A stretch of DNA of 29,529 nt, from NCBI GenBank assembly GCA_035542815.1, contig DATKKS010000066.1, forward strand, positions 1 through 29,529, given 5' to 3'. Made by a program: the position numbers and the translations under genes. The notes beneath the pieces were generated by a model. That model worked only from the letters and a program-made list of their open reading frames with translations, was not told the DNA's origin and ran no database searches. Position 1 is the stretch's first letter; every line of letters starts with the position of its first letter. This DNA is from JACRLI01 sp035542815. GTDB lineage: Bacteria; Eisenbacteria; RBG-16-71-46; JACRLI01. Positions 14,288 through 22,346 of this stretch are shown here, one piece after another.

Positions 14288-15613
14288 TCAGGCAATCGGC
14301 GGCTCGGCTGGCTCCAGCTTCCGGACGGGCATCATGCGGTGCAGCGCAGTCTGGAAGCGGCCCAGCTGGGCCAGGAAGATCAGCCCGCTGACGATCGCGC
14401 AGCCGGCTCCCAGGCGCACCGCCGACGGCGCGCCCAGCGTGTGCGCCAGCCACCCGACCAGCAGGCTCCCGAAGGGAGCCACGCCCAGGAACATGACGCC
14501 GTACAGTCCCATCACCCGCCCGCGCAGCAGATCGGGCACCACGCTCTGCACGGTGGTGTTGGTGGAGGCCATCTGGGTCATCATGCAGAAGCCCACCGGC
14601 ACCATCACCGCCGTCGAGAGCCACAGGTCGCGGGAGAAGCTGAACGCCAGGAGCGCCAGCCCGAAGCCCACCGGGGCCAGCCCCAGGACCGGCCCCAGGC
14701 CGCGCGGGCTCTCGCGGCGGGCCAGCACCAGTGCCGCGGCCAGCGCGCCCACGCCCGCGCCGGACATCAGCAGCCCCAGCCCGCGCGCCCCGCCGTGGAG
14801 CACGCGGTCGGCGAAGATCGGCAGGATCACCAGGTAGGGCATGGCGGTGAGGCTGACCACGCCCAGCAGCACCAGCGGCCGCCACACCGCCTCCTCCCCG
14901 GCCACGTAGGTGACCCCCTCGTGCAGGTGCGCCAGCACCCCGCGCGTAGGCGGCGCCTCGGCGCGCGGCTCCAGGCGCATCCGCGCCAGCCCCACCAGCA
15001 CCGCCACGTAGCTCACCCCGTTGAGCAGGAAGCACCAGCCCTCCCCCAGCGCCGCCACCACCAGCCCGGCGATCGCCGGGCCCACGATGCGCGCGCCGTT
15101 GAACATGGAGGAGTTCAGGGCGATGGCGTTGGGCAGGTCCTCGCGGCCCACCATCTCCACCAGGAACGCCTGGCGCGCCGGCATGTCGAAGGCGTTCACG
15201 CAGCCCATCACCAGCACCGCCGCGAAGATGTGCCACTCCCGGACCGCCGAGGCCAGGGTCAGGCCCGCCAGGGTGAAGGCGCACACCAGGGACAGGGTCT
15301 GGGTGGTCACCACGATGTTCCGGCGGCGCATGCGGTCGGCGGCCACGCCGGCCACCGGCCCCAGCAGCAGGATCGGGATCTGGCCCAGGAAGCCCATGGC
15401 GCCCAGCATCACCGCCGAGTGGGTCAGCCGGTAGAGCAGCCAGGACTGCGCGACGCTCTGCATCCAGGTGCCCACCAGCGAGATCAGCTGCCCGCCGGCG
15501 AACAGCCGGAAGTTGCGGTGGCGCAGGGCGCGGAAGGTGCGCGGGGAGGCTTCGCGGCGGCTCACGACCGGGCCGCGCGCCGCGGGGCGTGGAGCTTGGG
15601 GATCGGCATGCAT
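14288..15613 (-). CDS. Major facilitator superfamily exporter (MFS_3 / EntS-like)
   Basis: Polytopic inner-membrane transporter of 441 residues with about 12 hydrophobic segments, most like the MFS_3 group that includes the enterobactin exporter EntS and macrolide exporters. Diagnostic parts are the N-terminal FRALRHRNFRLFAGGQLISL, the W-T-Q segment VGTWMQSVAQSWLLYRLT, the A-loop GVAADRMRRRNI, and NAFDMPARQAFLVEMVGREDLPNAIALNS. The substrate cannot be read from sequence. The ATG at 15613 is the first in frame but lies only 3 bp after a predicted -10 box, so a start further in (for example the GTG at 15565) is possible. A long open frame upstream of this ATG runs antiparallel in register across the NHL gene and is not coding. 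The gene lies 65 bp downstream of the NHL protein gene on the same strand. Confidence 0.88.
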   Translation of the reverse strand: MHADPQAPRPAARGPVVSRREASPRTFRALRHRNFRLFAGGQLISLVGTWMQSVAQSWLLYRLTHSAVMLGAMGFLGQIPILLLGPVAGVAADRMRRRNIVVTTQTLSLVCAFTLAGLTLASAVREWHIFAAVLVMGCVNAFDMPARQAFLVEMVGREDLPNAIALNSSMFNGARIVGPAIAGLVVAALGEGWCFLLNGVSYVAVLVGLARMRLEPRAEAPPTRGVLAHLHEGVTYVAGEEAVWRPLVLLGVVSLTAMPYLVILPIFADRVLHGGARGLGLLMSGAGVGALAAALVLARRESPRGLGPVLGLAPVGFGLALLAFSFSRDLWLSTAVMVPVGFCMMTQMASTNTTVQSVVPDLLRGRVMGLYGVMFLGVAPFGSLLVGWLAHTLGAPSAVRLGAGCAIVSGLIFLAQLGRFQTALHRMMPVRKLEPAEPPIA

Positions 15614-15616
15614 GCG

Positions 15617-15645
15617 ATTCTGGGCGACCCTCCGCGGAGTGTCAA
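15617..15645 (-). promoter_or_regulatory. Predicted promoter of the MFS exporter gene
   Basis: A perfect TTGACA -35 on the minus strand (plus 15640-15645), 17 bp, then CAGAAT (plus 15617-15622). The -10 ends 3 bp before the annotated ATG, which puts the transcription start inside the first codons. Either translation starts further downstream or the promoter is spurious. Confidence 0.4.
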
Positions 15646-15678
15646 ATCCGCGCGCCCGCGCCCCCGGCCAGCCGCGGG

Positions 15679-16902
15679 CTACGGGACCACGGTCAGCTTG
15701 ACCGAGCGCGCCCCCTGCGCCGTCAGCAGCCGCGCGAAGTAGGCCCCGGCGCCCACCGCGCGCCCGGCCGAGTCGCGCAGGTCCCAGGCCGCCAGGTGCG
15801 CGCCGGCCGCGAGCCAGCCCGAGGCCAGCTCCCGCACCAGCCGGCCCGAGGCGTCGTGCAGGGTCAGCCGCGCGGTGCCCGCCTGGGGCAGGCAAAAGGA
15901 GATCTGCGTCGCGGAGCGCGCCGGGTTGTGGAGGCACCTCAGGGCCAGGAGCCCCTCGCCGGGGTCGCCCGCCGCCGCCGCCTCGTTGGGGGTGAAGTAC
16001 TGGGTCCGGTAGTTGAAGGTGTCCGCCACGTAGGTCTCGCCGTCGCCCGCGTGCACCGCCACCCCGAACGGGAAGCTGAACTGGCCGGCACCGGTCCCCG
16101 CGCCGCCCCACTGCCCCAGGTAGGTCCCGTTCGCGGCGAACTTCTGCACCCGGTCGTTGTCGGTGTCCGCCACGAACAGGTGCCCGTATTGGTCGGTGGC
16201 GGCGCCCGCGGGCTGGCTGAACTGGCCGTTGCCGGAGCCCGGCCCGCCCCAGGCGCCGGTGAACGCGCCCATGGTGGTGAACGCCTGGACCCGGCTGTTC
16301 CCGGTGTCCACCACGTACACGTGGCCGTCGAACGCCGCCACGCCGTTGGCGCTGCTGAACTGGCCCGCGCCGGAGCCCTGGCTGCCCCACTTGGTCAGGA
16401 AGCCCCCGGCGGAGGTGAACTTCTGCACCCGGGCCGATTCGGTCACGTACACATTGCCGCTGTCGTCCACGGCCACGCCGGTGGGGCTGGTGAACTGCCC
16501 GTTGCCCACGCCCGCGGAGCCCCACTTGCGCAGGTAGGTGCCGGCGCTGTCGAACTCGGACACCCGGCTGTTGCCGTACTCCACCACGTACACGTGGAAG
16601 GCCGAATCCACGGCGATGCCGTAGGGCGCGTTGAGCTGGCCGGGCTGCGTGCCGCCCCCGCCCCACAGGCGCACGAACGCCCCGCTGGGGCTGAACTTCT
16701 GCACCACGTTGTTCAGGAAGTCGGTGACGTACACGAAGCCGGCGCCGTCCACCGCCACACCGTTAGGGCTGTTGAACTGCGAACTGCCGGAGCCGGCCGA
16801 GCCCCACTGTCCGACGTACGTGACCGGCGGGGCGGCCGAAGCACAGGTGGCGAGGATCGAGGCGGCCGCGACCAGGGTGCCGCTTCCGTGGAACCACTTC
16901 AT
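15679..16902 (-). CDS. Secreted six-bladed NHL-repeat propeller protein with FlgD-like C-terminal domain
   Basis: Exported beta-propeller protein of 407 residues. The ATG at 16902 follows GGAGG at 7-nt spacing and starts a Sec signal peptide (MKWFHGSGTLVAAASILATCASA). Six NHL repeats of about 46 residues follow, each with a WG.(A/G)G.G.GQF..P.GVAVD..G.VYV.D..N.RVQKF pattern; repeat 3 lacks the usual two-residue DT-type turn (VTESARVQKF) and repeat 4 has a shortened strand (VAAFDGHVYV). The last about 90 residues (NPARSATQISFCLP, then LTLHDASGRLVREL and WDLRDSAGRAVGAGAYFARL) form the FlgD-Ig-like domain that ends many secreted proteins in FCB-type bacteria, where it often serves for sorting or surface attachment. 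Function is probably scaffold or ligand binding; no catalytic residues are evident. It lies 38 bp after ctaB and may share its transcript. Confidence 0.9.
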   Translation of the reverse strand: MKWFHGSGTLVAAASILATCASAAPPVTYVGQWGSAGSGSSQFNSPNGVAVDGAGFVYVTDFLNNVVQKFSPSGAFVRLWGGGGTQPGQLNAPYGIAVDSAFHVYVVEYGNSRVSEFDSAGTYLRKWGSAGVGNGQFTSPTGVAVDDSGNVYVTESARVQKFTSAGGFLTKWGSQGSGAGQFSSANGVAAFDGHVYVVDTGNSRVQAFTTMGAFTGAWGGPGSGNGQFSQPAGAATDQYGHLFVADTDNDRVQKFAANGTYLGQWGGAGTGAGQFSFPFGVAVHAGDGETYVADTFNYRTQYFTPNEAAAAGDPGEGLLALRCLHNPARSATQISFCLPQAGTARLTLHDASGRLVRELASGWLAAGAHLAAWDLRDSAGRAVGAGAYFARLLTAQGARSVKLTVVP

Positions 16903-16940
16903 GGGACAGCCTCCGTTGCGCGTAGGGGCGCGCTGGGTCG

Positions 16941-17966
16941 TCAGCCCCGGGGGGAGCGAAGCGCAGCGTCGGCGGCCATGGCAGCGAACAGCAGGAAGAG
17001 ATACGCGATGGAGAAACGGAACAGTTTCACCGAGTCCCGCTCGGCGCCGTTGCGGTACAGCCGCAGCGCGTGGCGCAGGAAGCCGGCGCCCAGCAGCGCG
17101 GCGCTCAACGTGTACGGCCAGCCGGCCGCGCCCAGCGGCTGCAGGCTGAGGCTGGCGGCCACCAGGGCCAGGCTGTAGAGCAGGATGCGCCGGCGGGTCA
17201 CCGCGCGCCCGTGGGTCACCGGCAGCATCGGGATGCCGGCGGCCTGGTAGTCGCCGCTGCGGTACAGCGCCAGCGCCCAGAAGTGCGGCGGGGTCCACAG
17301 GAACACGATCGAGGCCTGGAGCAGCGCCACCGCCGAGAGGTGCCCGGTGACCGCGGCCCAGGCGATGAGCGGGGCGGCCGCCCCGGCGCCGCCCCCGATC
17401 ACGATGTTCTCGGGGGTGCTGCGCTTGAGCCACACCGTGTACACCACCGCATAGTAGAAGATGGACACCAGCCCCAGGAGCGCCGCGAAGAGATTGGTGA
17501 AGGTGGCCAGCACCGCCCACGAGAGCGCCGCCAGCACCATCCCGAACAGCCACGCGCTCCACGGTGCCAGCAGCCCCGAGGGCAGCGGGCGGCGCGCGGT
17601 GCGCACCATCAGCGCGTCGATGTCGCGGTCGAAGTAGTGGTTGAACGCCGAGGCCGAGCCCGAGGCCAGGGCGGTGCCCGCCAGCGCACCCCAGAACACG
17701 CCCGGGCGCGGCAGGCCGCGGGCGGCCGCCAGGAGCGCCGGCACGCCGGTGAGGATCACCAGGGTCATGATCCGAGGCTTGGTCAGCTCCAGGCAGGCAA
17801 GGGCGAGCCGGGCCGGCGTCGGTCGGACCGCCACGGCCCGGCTGACCTGGGCCGAGCCGCGGGAGGTGGGGGACGCACAGACGGCCCGGCTGCCCTGCAG
17901 CCGGACCCCGCGGCGGGGTGGCGGGGTGCGGCCCACGGCTTCGCGTTCCAGGGCGCTGTGGCTCAT
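16941..17966 (-). CDS. ctaB: Heme O synthase (protoheme IX farnesyltransferase)
   Basis: Membrane prenyltransferase that adds a farnesyl group to protoheme IX to make heme O, needed for aa3- or bo3-type terminal oxidases. The 341-residue protein has the UbiA-family Asp-rich motif N109HYFDRDID117 and the second motif around D239 (YRSGDYQAAGIPMLP), the conserved LTKPRI start and WTPPHFW (224-230), and about nine membrane segments. The first 55 residues are a poorly conserved, Arg/Pro-rich extension. The ATG at 17966 overlaps the TGA of the upstream heme A synthase gene as ATGA, which implies translational coupling; this supports that start over longer open frames. No oxidase subunits are in the window. 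Confidence 0.93.
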   Translation of the reverse strand: MSHSALEREAVGRTPPPRRGVRLQGSRAVCASPTSRGSAQVSRAVAVRPTPARLALACLELTKPRIMTLVILTGVPALLAAARGLPRPGVFWGALAGTALASGSASAFNHYFDRDIDALMVRTARRPLPSGLLAPWSAWLFGMVLAALSWAVLATFTNLFAALLGLVSIFYYAVVYTVWLKRSTPENIVIGGGAGAAAPLIAWAAVTGHLSAVALLQASIVFLWTPPHFWALALYRSGDYQAAGIPMLPVTHGRAVTRRRILLYSLALVAASLSLQPLGAAGWPYTLSAALLGAGFLRHALRLYRNGAERDSVKLFRFSIAYLFLLFAAMAADAALRSPRG

Positions 17967-18982
17967 CGGGTCACCGCCGGGGCCGGACCCGCGGCGCGGC
18001 GCGACCGGGCGGGGCGTTCCGGGCTCGCCCGGAACGCGGTGACGACGCACACCGCCAGCAGCGCCTCGGCGTTGGCGAGATGCAGCGCCGAGAGCCACAC
18101 CGGCAGCCTCCACAGCACGTTGAGCGCCCCCAGCGCCACCTGCACCAACACCAGCACCACCGCCCAGCGGGCCCCCGCGCGCACCCGCGAGTCCTCCGAC
18201 TGGCCGGCGCGCCAGGCGGCGATCGCGAGCACCGCGGTGAGCACGTACGCCCCGTAGCGGTGGATCATCTGGACCCCGACCAGCCCTTCGAGCGGCGGGA
18301 ACCAGCGGCCGTTGGCGGTCGGAAAGTCGGGCACCGCCAGCCCCGCGTGCTGGGTGCTGACCAGCGCCCCCAGAATCATCTGCCCGTACACCGCCAGCGC
18401 GGCGAGGGCCAGCGTGGCCCGCGCGCTGAGGGCCTGCTCCTCGCGCGCGGCGTCGGCCCGCGCCGCGGACCGCCCGGCGCGCGCCGGCCCCGCCGGGGGT
18501 GCAGCGTCCGCGGCCGGGCCCGCGCCCGGCCCACGCGTCTCGCGGCTCGCCACCAGGTGGATCCACAGCACCGCGGCGAACAGCGCCACGGCGGTGGCCA
18601 GGTGCCCGGTCACCACGGCCGGCGAGAGCAGCTTCCACACCGTGAGCGCGCCCAGCACGATCTGCGCGACCACCAGCAGCAGCGCCACCACGGTGAGCGC
18701 CCCCAGGCGCGTGCGGGTCTCCGCGCGGCGGAACACGGCCACCGCCAGCGCCACCAGCAGCAGCGACAGCGCCCCGGCCACGGCGCGGTGCGAGAACTCC
18801 ATCAGGATGTGGAACTCGCGGTCGGGCACCAGCCGGCCGTGGTACAGGGGCCAGGTCAGGTAGGAAAGCCCGGAGTTGGTGGAGCGCACCAGATTGCCCA
18901 GCACCACCAGGAGGTAGGTGAGGGTGGCGGTTACGAGGGAGAGCGTCGCCACGCCCCGGAAGGGGGAAGTCACGGGTCGCAT
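17963..18982 (-). CDS. ctaA: Heme A synthase, COX15/CtaA family
   Basis: Membrane enzyme that oxidises the C8 methyl of heme O to make heme A. The 339 residues form two homologous four-helix halves, each with two heme-ligand His: H65 (with E62, in MEFSHR), H127 (VTGHLAT), H241 (MIHRYGAY) and H301 (ALHLANA). The halves are joined by an Ala/Pro/Gly-rich cytoplasmic linker (about 150-185) that is longer than usual. I see no Cys pair in the extracytoplasmic loops, unlike the Bacillus CtaA. The ATG at 18982 follows GAGGA at 6-nt spacing; an upstream TTG at 19045 has no ribosome site. It overlaps ctaB by 4 bp. Together they make heme A for a cytochrome aa3-type oxidase, hence aerobic respiration. 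Confidence 0.93.
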   Translation of the reverse strand: MRPVTSPFRGVATLSLVTATLTYLLVVLGNLVRSTNSGLSYLTWPLYHGRLVPDREFHILMEFSHRAVAGALSLLLVALAVAVFRRAETRTRLGALTVVALLLVVAQIVLGALTVWKLLSPAVVTGHLATAVALFAAVLWIHLVASRETRGPGAGPAADAAPPAGPARAGRSAARADAAREEQALSARATLALAALAVYGQMILGALVSTQHAGLAVPDFPTANGRWFPPLEGLVGVQMIHRYGAYVLTAVLAIAAWRAGQSEDSRVRAGARWAVVLVLVQVALGALNVLWRLPVWLSALHLANAEALLAVCVVTAFRASPERPARSRRAAGPAPAVTR

Positions 18983-19277
18983 GTGCGGTCCTCGGGCCGG
19001 GCCCGCGCTGGCGGGCGGCAGAAAGAAGAGGATAACCACAAGCAAAATTGAGAGTTACGCGGGTGATGCCGGCATGGCCGGGGGTCGCCGCCGAATTCGG
19101 TGCCCGCTCGGAACGGCCGCTGCGGCTGCGGCTTCACCGGCCCGCACATTAGATGCGGCGCCCGCCCGTGGGAAGCACCCGCCGGCGGGCGGAACGCCGG
19201 CGCCGCGGCCGGCGGCACTTCGTGTACACTACCGGCCGTTCTGTCGCCGTTCGCCGCACACCCGGAGGCCACCGCGG
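18983..19277. other. Divergent intergenic region between ctaA and the SrkA-like gene
   Basis: A 295-bp non-coding stretch between divergent genes. It contains an AT-richer patch at about 19020-19065 on the ctaA side and a TACACT hexamer at 19225-19230 that could be a -10 box for the plus-strand gene. I found no convincing -35 for either gene and no RNA gene. Confidence 0.4.
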
Positions 19278-20306
19278 ATGTCCCTCACCGAGACCTTCCT
19301 CAAGCTCACCCCGGCCGGGATCCTGGACGCCGTGGAGGTGGGCGGCCGGCGCGCCACCGGGCGGGTGGTGGCCCTCAACAGCATGGAGAACCGGGTCTAC
19401 GACGTGGAGCTGGAGGACGGCGCGCGGGTGGTGGCGAAGTTCTACCGCCCCGGCCGCTGGTCGGCCGAGACCATCCTGGACGAGCACCGGTTCCTCGACG
19501 ACCTCGCCGCCGAGGGCGTGCCGGTGGCCGCGCCGCTGCGGCTCGGCTCCGGGCCGGCTCCGGCGGGCGCGGGCGGCCCGCCGTCCGCTGAGGGGTCGGA
19601 CAACGCGAGCCCCGCCCCCACCCTGGGCCAGATGGAGGGCATCCTCTTCGCGCTCTTCCCGCGGGTGCGCGGGCGGCCGGTGGAGGAGCCCTCGGAGGCC
19701 GAGCTGCGGCGCCTGGGCGCGCTGCTGGCCCAGCTGCACAACGTGGGCGCGCGGCGCGATGCGCCCCACCGCCTGCGCATCAACCCGCACACCTACGGCC
19801 GCCAGGACCTGGAGTTCCTGGAGGCCAACCAGCTGGTGCCGGCGAACGTGTGGCCGCGCTACCGAGAGGCCGCGGCGCGGATCCTGGACGCGGTGGAGCC
19901 GCGCTTCGAGGGCGCCCCCGCACAGCGCATCCACGGGGACTGCCACCGCGGGAACCTGCTGTGGGACGGGCACGACTTCCTGTTCGTGGATTTCGACGAC
20001 ATGCTGGTGGGACCGCCGGTGCAGGACGTGTGGCTGCTGACGCCGGGCCGCGACGCCGAGGGCCAGGCCCACCGCCAGGCGCTGCTCGAGGGCTACGAGG
20101 CGCTGCGCGAGTTCGACCGCGACACCCTGAGCCTGGTGGAGCCGCTGCGGGCCATGCGGCTCATCCACTACAGCGCCTGGATCGCGCGCCGCTGGGAGGA
20201 CCAGGCCTTCCGGCGCGTCTTCCCCCACTTCGGCACGGTGCGCTACTGGCAGCAGGAGACGCAGGACCTGCTGGAACAGCTGAGCGTGATCCTGGGCCTG
20301 GAGTGA
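19278..20306 (+). CDS. srkA: Stress response kinase A family protein (YihE/SrkA-like, APH fold)
   Basis: Serine/threonine kinase of the aminoglycoside-phosphotransferase fold, related to E. coli SrkA (YihE), which protects cells under envelope and oxidative stress. The 342 residues contain the Lys-bearing strand VVAKFYRPGRWS, the catalytic loop IHGDCHRGNLLW (His219, Asp221) and the metal-binding FVDFDDM (Asp238, Asp240), plus the family-typical RINPHTYG and HYSAWIARRWED segments. A Gly/Pro/Ala-rich insert after LRLGSG (about residues 95-114) is not typical and looks like a loop expansion. The ATG at 19278 follows GGAGG at 9-nt spacing. The gene converges on the GNAT-like gene with only 5 bp between stop codons and no room for a terminator. 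Confidence 0.9.
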   Translation: MSLTETFLKLTPAGILDAVEVGGRRATGRVVALNSMENRVYDVELEDGARVVAKFYRPGRWSAETILDEHRFLDDLAAEGVPVAAPLRLGSGPAPAGAGGPPSAEGSDNASPAPTLGQMEGILFALFPRVRGRPVEEPSEAELRRLGALLAQLHNVGARRDAPHRLRINPHTYGRQDLEFLEANQLVPANVWPRYREAAARILDAVEPRFEGAPAQRIHGDCHRGNLLWDGHDFLFVDFDDMLVGPPVQDVWLLTPGRDAEGQAHRQALLEGYEALREFDRDTLSLVEPLRAMRLIHYSAWIARRWEDQAFRRVFPHFGTVRYWQQETQDLLEQLSVILGLE

Positions 20307-20311
20307 TCGGG

Positions 20312-21121
20312 CTATTTCAACGGCACCGGGTCCGGCAGCCGGGCCACCAGCGCCCGGCACAGGTCCGCCAGGTACTCGCGGTACTCCGCGTCGCGCCGCG
20401 GCTTCGCGGCGTAGCGGTCCCCGTACCAGTCGTTGTACACCGCGTCCAGCAGGGTGGCGATCTCCGACCTGGGCGCCGCGTCGGACAGCCCCGGCGGCCG
20501 GGTGCGGGCGTACATGAGGTGGTGCGGCTCCTCCCGGAGCGCCGGATCCCACAGCGACAGCCGCGGCTGCTGGTACGGGATGTCCAGCCGCCGGAGTTCC
20601 ATGCCGCGCTCGCGGGCCAGGGCCCGGAAGAGGCCCTCGCGGGCGCGGCAGCGCATCGGCCGGCTGCTGGTGTCGGGGTGCTCGACCTCGAACACGAGCC
20701 CGGCGCACTCGCGGAGTTCGCCCTCGCCGAGGCGCACCAGCGCGTCCAGGATCGCGGGCAGCACCTGCTGGCGCTCGGGGCAGCGGTCGTCGGTCACCAG
20801 GTAGGAGATGAGCAGCAGCCGGGTCCGCGGATAGTACTGGCCGTAGAGGAGCCCGGCCACCTTGGAGCCGGCCTTCGCCAGCAGCAGGTAGTCCTCGAAC
20901 CGGGCCCGCCGGTCGGGGCGCGCGGCCTCGAACTCGCTCCGCCACCGGAGGATGTTCTCGAAGCTCTCCCGCTGGCGGGCCGGGATGCGCCGCCGATAGA
21001 GACGGTACGCCCCGAGGAAGTCCCGCGGCGAGGAGCCGGTGACGCGCTGGACCGCGACCGGGGCCGCCTTCCGGGGGGCGGTCCGGCCGGTCACGCGGGC
21101 CAGCAGCTCCGCGACGTTCAC
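20312..21121 (-). CDS. Protein of unknown function, possible GNAT-like acyltransferase
   Basis: The 269-residue soluble protein is last in a minus-strand operon. I do not recognise it firmly. The middle part (about 60-150: FEDYLLLAKAGSKVAGLLYG, then RTRLLLISYLVTDDRCPER and an effector-helix-like segment) has the strand pattern of a GNAT acetyltransferase, but a clear acetyl-CoA loop is not evident. The C-terminus (DAVYNDWYGDRY) is rich in aromatics and Arg. The GTG start at 21121 overlaps the TGA of the preceding methyltransferase-membrane gene as GTGA and follows GGGGAG, which indicates translational coupling. Association with two methyltransferases suggests a modification role, but substrate and reaction are unknown. 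Confidence 0.7.
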   Translation of the reverse strand: MNVAELLARVTGRTAPRKAAPVAVQRVTGSSPRDFLGAYRLYRRRIPARQRESFENILRWRSEFEAARPDRRARFEDYLLLAKAGSKVAGLLYGQYYPRTRLLLISYLVTDDRCPERQQVLPAILDALVRLGEGELRECAGLVFEVEHPDTSSRPMRCRAREGLFRALARERGMELRRLDIPYQQPRLSLWDPALREEPHHLMYARTRPPGLSDAAPRSEIATLLDAVYNDWYGDRYAAKPRRDAEYREYLADLCRALVARLPDPVPLK

Positions 21122-22314
21122 CGCCCGGGGCTCCCCGGCTGCGGGCCGGCGGCGCCGGTCGCAGCCGCACCCGGCGGGCCGCTCAGGGCCGGCCAGGCGC
21201 GCGCCACGCCCACCAGGTAGAAGATGCCGGTGAGGAGCGAGACGGCCGAGAACACCAGGACCCGCGGGTGGTGCACCAGCCCGCGGCTGAACGCCACCAG
21301 CCCGGGGACCAGGAACAGCCCCCGCAGCGTGTAGACGACGCCGATCACCACCAGCGCCGTGCGCAGCAGCAGCCAGCGCCCGAGCACCCGGGCGCCGGAG
21401 AGCGCGTAGAGGCTGCACAGCACGAACAGCGCGGCGACGGCAAGGGTCAGCAGCGTCGGGCCGAGGACGCTCCCGTGCTCCACCCGGGCCGCCAGGCCCG
21501 GCGCGCCGAAATAACGGTAGCCCCTCGGCCCCACGATCGCGATGGCCACGTGCAGCGCGGCGATGCCCAGGCTGCACGCGGCCGCGAGCAGCAACGGAAT
21601 GCGGCCGTCACGGTTCATCACTTCCTCCTCGGGGGTTCCGGGCGCGGCGGGCCGGCTCGCTCCGGCTCTTCGGCCCACAGCACCACTCGTCGGGCACATA
21701 AAGGTCTGCACCTGGAAGCTCTTGCCGCCCGCGGAGGTCACGGCCCGCGAGGCCAGCAGCACGTACCCCTGCCCCACCGCCAGGCGTTCCAGCTCCTCGG
21801 GCCGCACCAGGCGCAGCACCGGGGCCAGCGCCCGGAGGCTCGGGAACGGCGACGGGGTCACCTCCGCGACCGCCTCGCTGGGCAGCTGCACCACCGAGAT
21901 CAGGATGCCGCCGCGCACGACAAGCGAGCGGATGCGCTGCAGCGCCCGCCCCACGTCCACGTACTCGAACAGGAGCCCCGCAAACGCCAGTTCGACCGGC
22001 GCGAAGGCCACGGCGTCGGTCTGGATGTCGCCGGCGATCAGCTCCAGGCCCGGCAGGCGGGCGGCGTGGCGGGCGCGGGCGACTTCGAGGTAGTCCGGGT
22101 TGAGGTCCACCCCCACCACCCGGCGGGTCACCTGCGGCGCGATCCGCTCGAGACCGTTCCCCCCGGCGCAGCCCAGCACCGCCACCGAGCGCGGCGCGTG
22201 CTGCGCCAGCGCCTCGGCGAACACGTCGGCCAGGAGCTGCGCCTGGGCGATCCCGGGCAGCCCCATGTGGCCCTCGTAGTCGGCGAGCGGGATCTCGAGC
22301 CACGGGTTGGTCAT
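21118..22314 (-). CDS. Class I SAM-dependent methyltransferase fused in frame to a four-helix membrane domain
   Basis: A single open frame of 398 residues. Residues 1 to about 215 are a class I methyltransferase: the family-typical start NPWLEIPLADYEGHMGLP, motif I VAVLGCAGGNG (44-54) and the acidic residue D70 in VVGVDLNPDYLEVA. A Pro/Gly/Ala/Glu-rich linker (about 212-232) leads to a membrane domain (233-398) with four predicted helices. There is no stop codon between the two parts. At the junction lies GAGGAGGAAGTG-ATG, a strong ribosome site for M233, so a separate 166-residue membrane protein may also be made. Methyltransferases I recall from this family usually stop near residue 215. 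The ATG at 22314 has only a weak Shine-Dalgarno. It sits 32 bp after the anchored methyltransferase and overlaps the next gene by 4 bp. Methyl acceptor unknown. Confidence 0.75.
   Translation of the reverse strand: MTNPWLEIPLADYEGHMGLPGIAQAQLLADVFAEALAQHAPRSVAVLGCAGGNGLERIAPQVTRRVVGVDLNPDYLEVARARHAARLPGLELIAGDIQTDAVAFAPVELAFAGLLFEYVDVGRALQRIRSLVVRGGILISVVQLPSEAVAEVTPSPFPSLRALAPVLRLVRPEELERLAVGQGYVLLASRAVTSAGGKSFQVQTFMCPTSGAVGRRAGASRPAAPGTPEEEVMNRDGRIPLLLAAACSLGIAALHVAIAIVGPRGYRYFGAPGLAARVEHGSVLGPTLLTLAVAALFVLCSLYALSGARVLGRWLLLRTALVVIGVVYTLRGLFLVPGLVAFSRGLVHHPRVLVFSAVSLLTGIFYLVGVARAWPALSGPPGAAATGAAGPQPGSPGR
21616..21630 (-). promoter_or_regulatory. Internal ribosome-binding site and ATG at the methyltransferase-membrane junction
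   Basis: GAGGAGGAAG immediately precedes an in-frame ATG (codon 21616-21618) inside the fused gene. Starting here would give a 166-residue four-helix membrane protein (21118-21618). The site is among the strongest Shine-Dalgarno sequences in the window, stronger than that of the full-length start. It suggests the fusion arose by stop-codon loss or that both forms are produced. Confidence 0.55.
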
Positions 22315-22346
22315 GGGTCCCCGGGGCGGAGCGGCGCCGCCCGCGC

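Noticed and set aside
15614..16666. Upstream extension of the MFS reading frame
   Set aside because: The open frame continues through the NHL gene in another register. It is Arg/Gly-rich nonsense, whereas the NHL frame has a signal peptide and repeats.
15960..16850. Tandem DNA repeats, possible CRISPR-like periodicity of about 140 bp
   Set aside because: The periodicity reflects protein NHL repeats. The DNA copies are diverged, coding throughout, and have no spacer structure.
18983..19045. TTG start for heme A synthase 21 codons upstream
   Set aside because: No Shine-Dalgarno; the ATG at 18982 has GAGGA at 6-nt spacing and starts just before the first helix.
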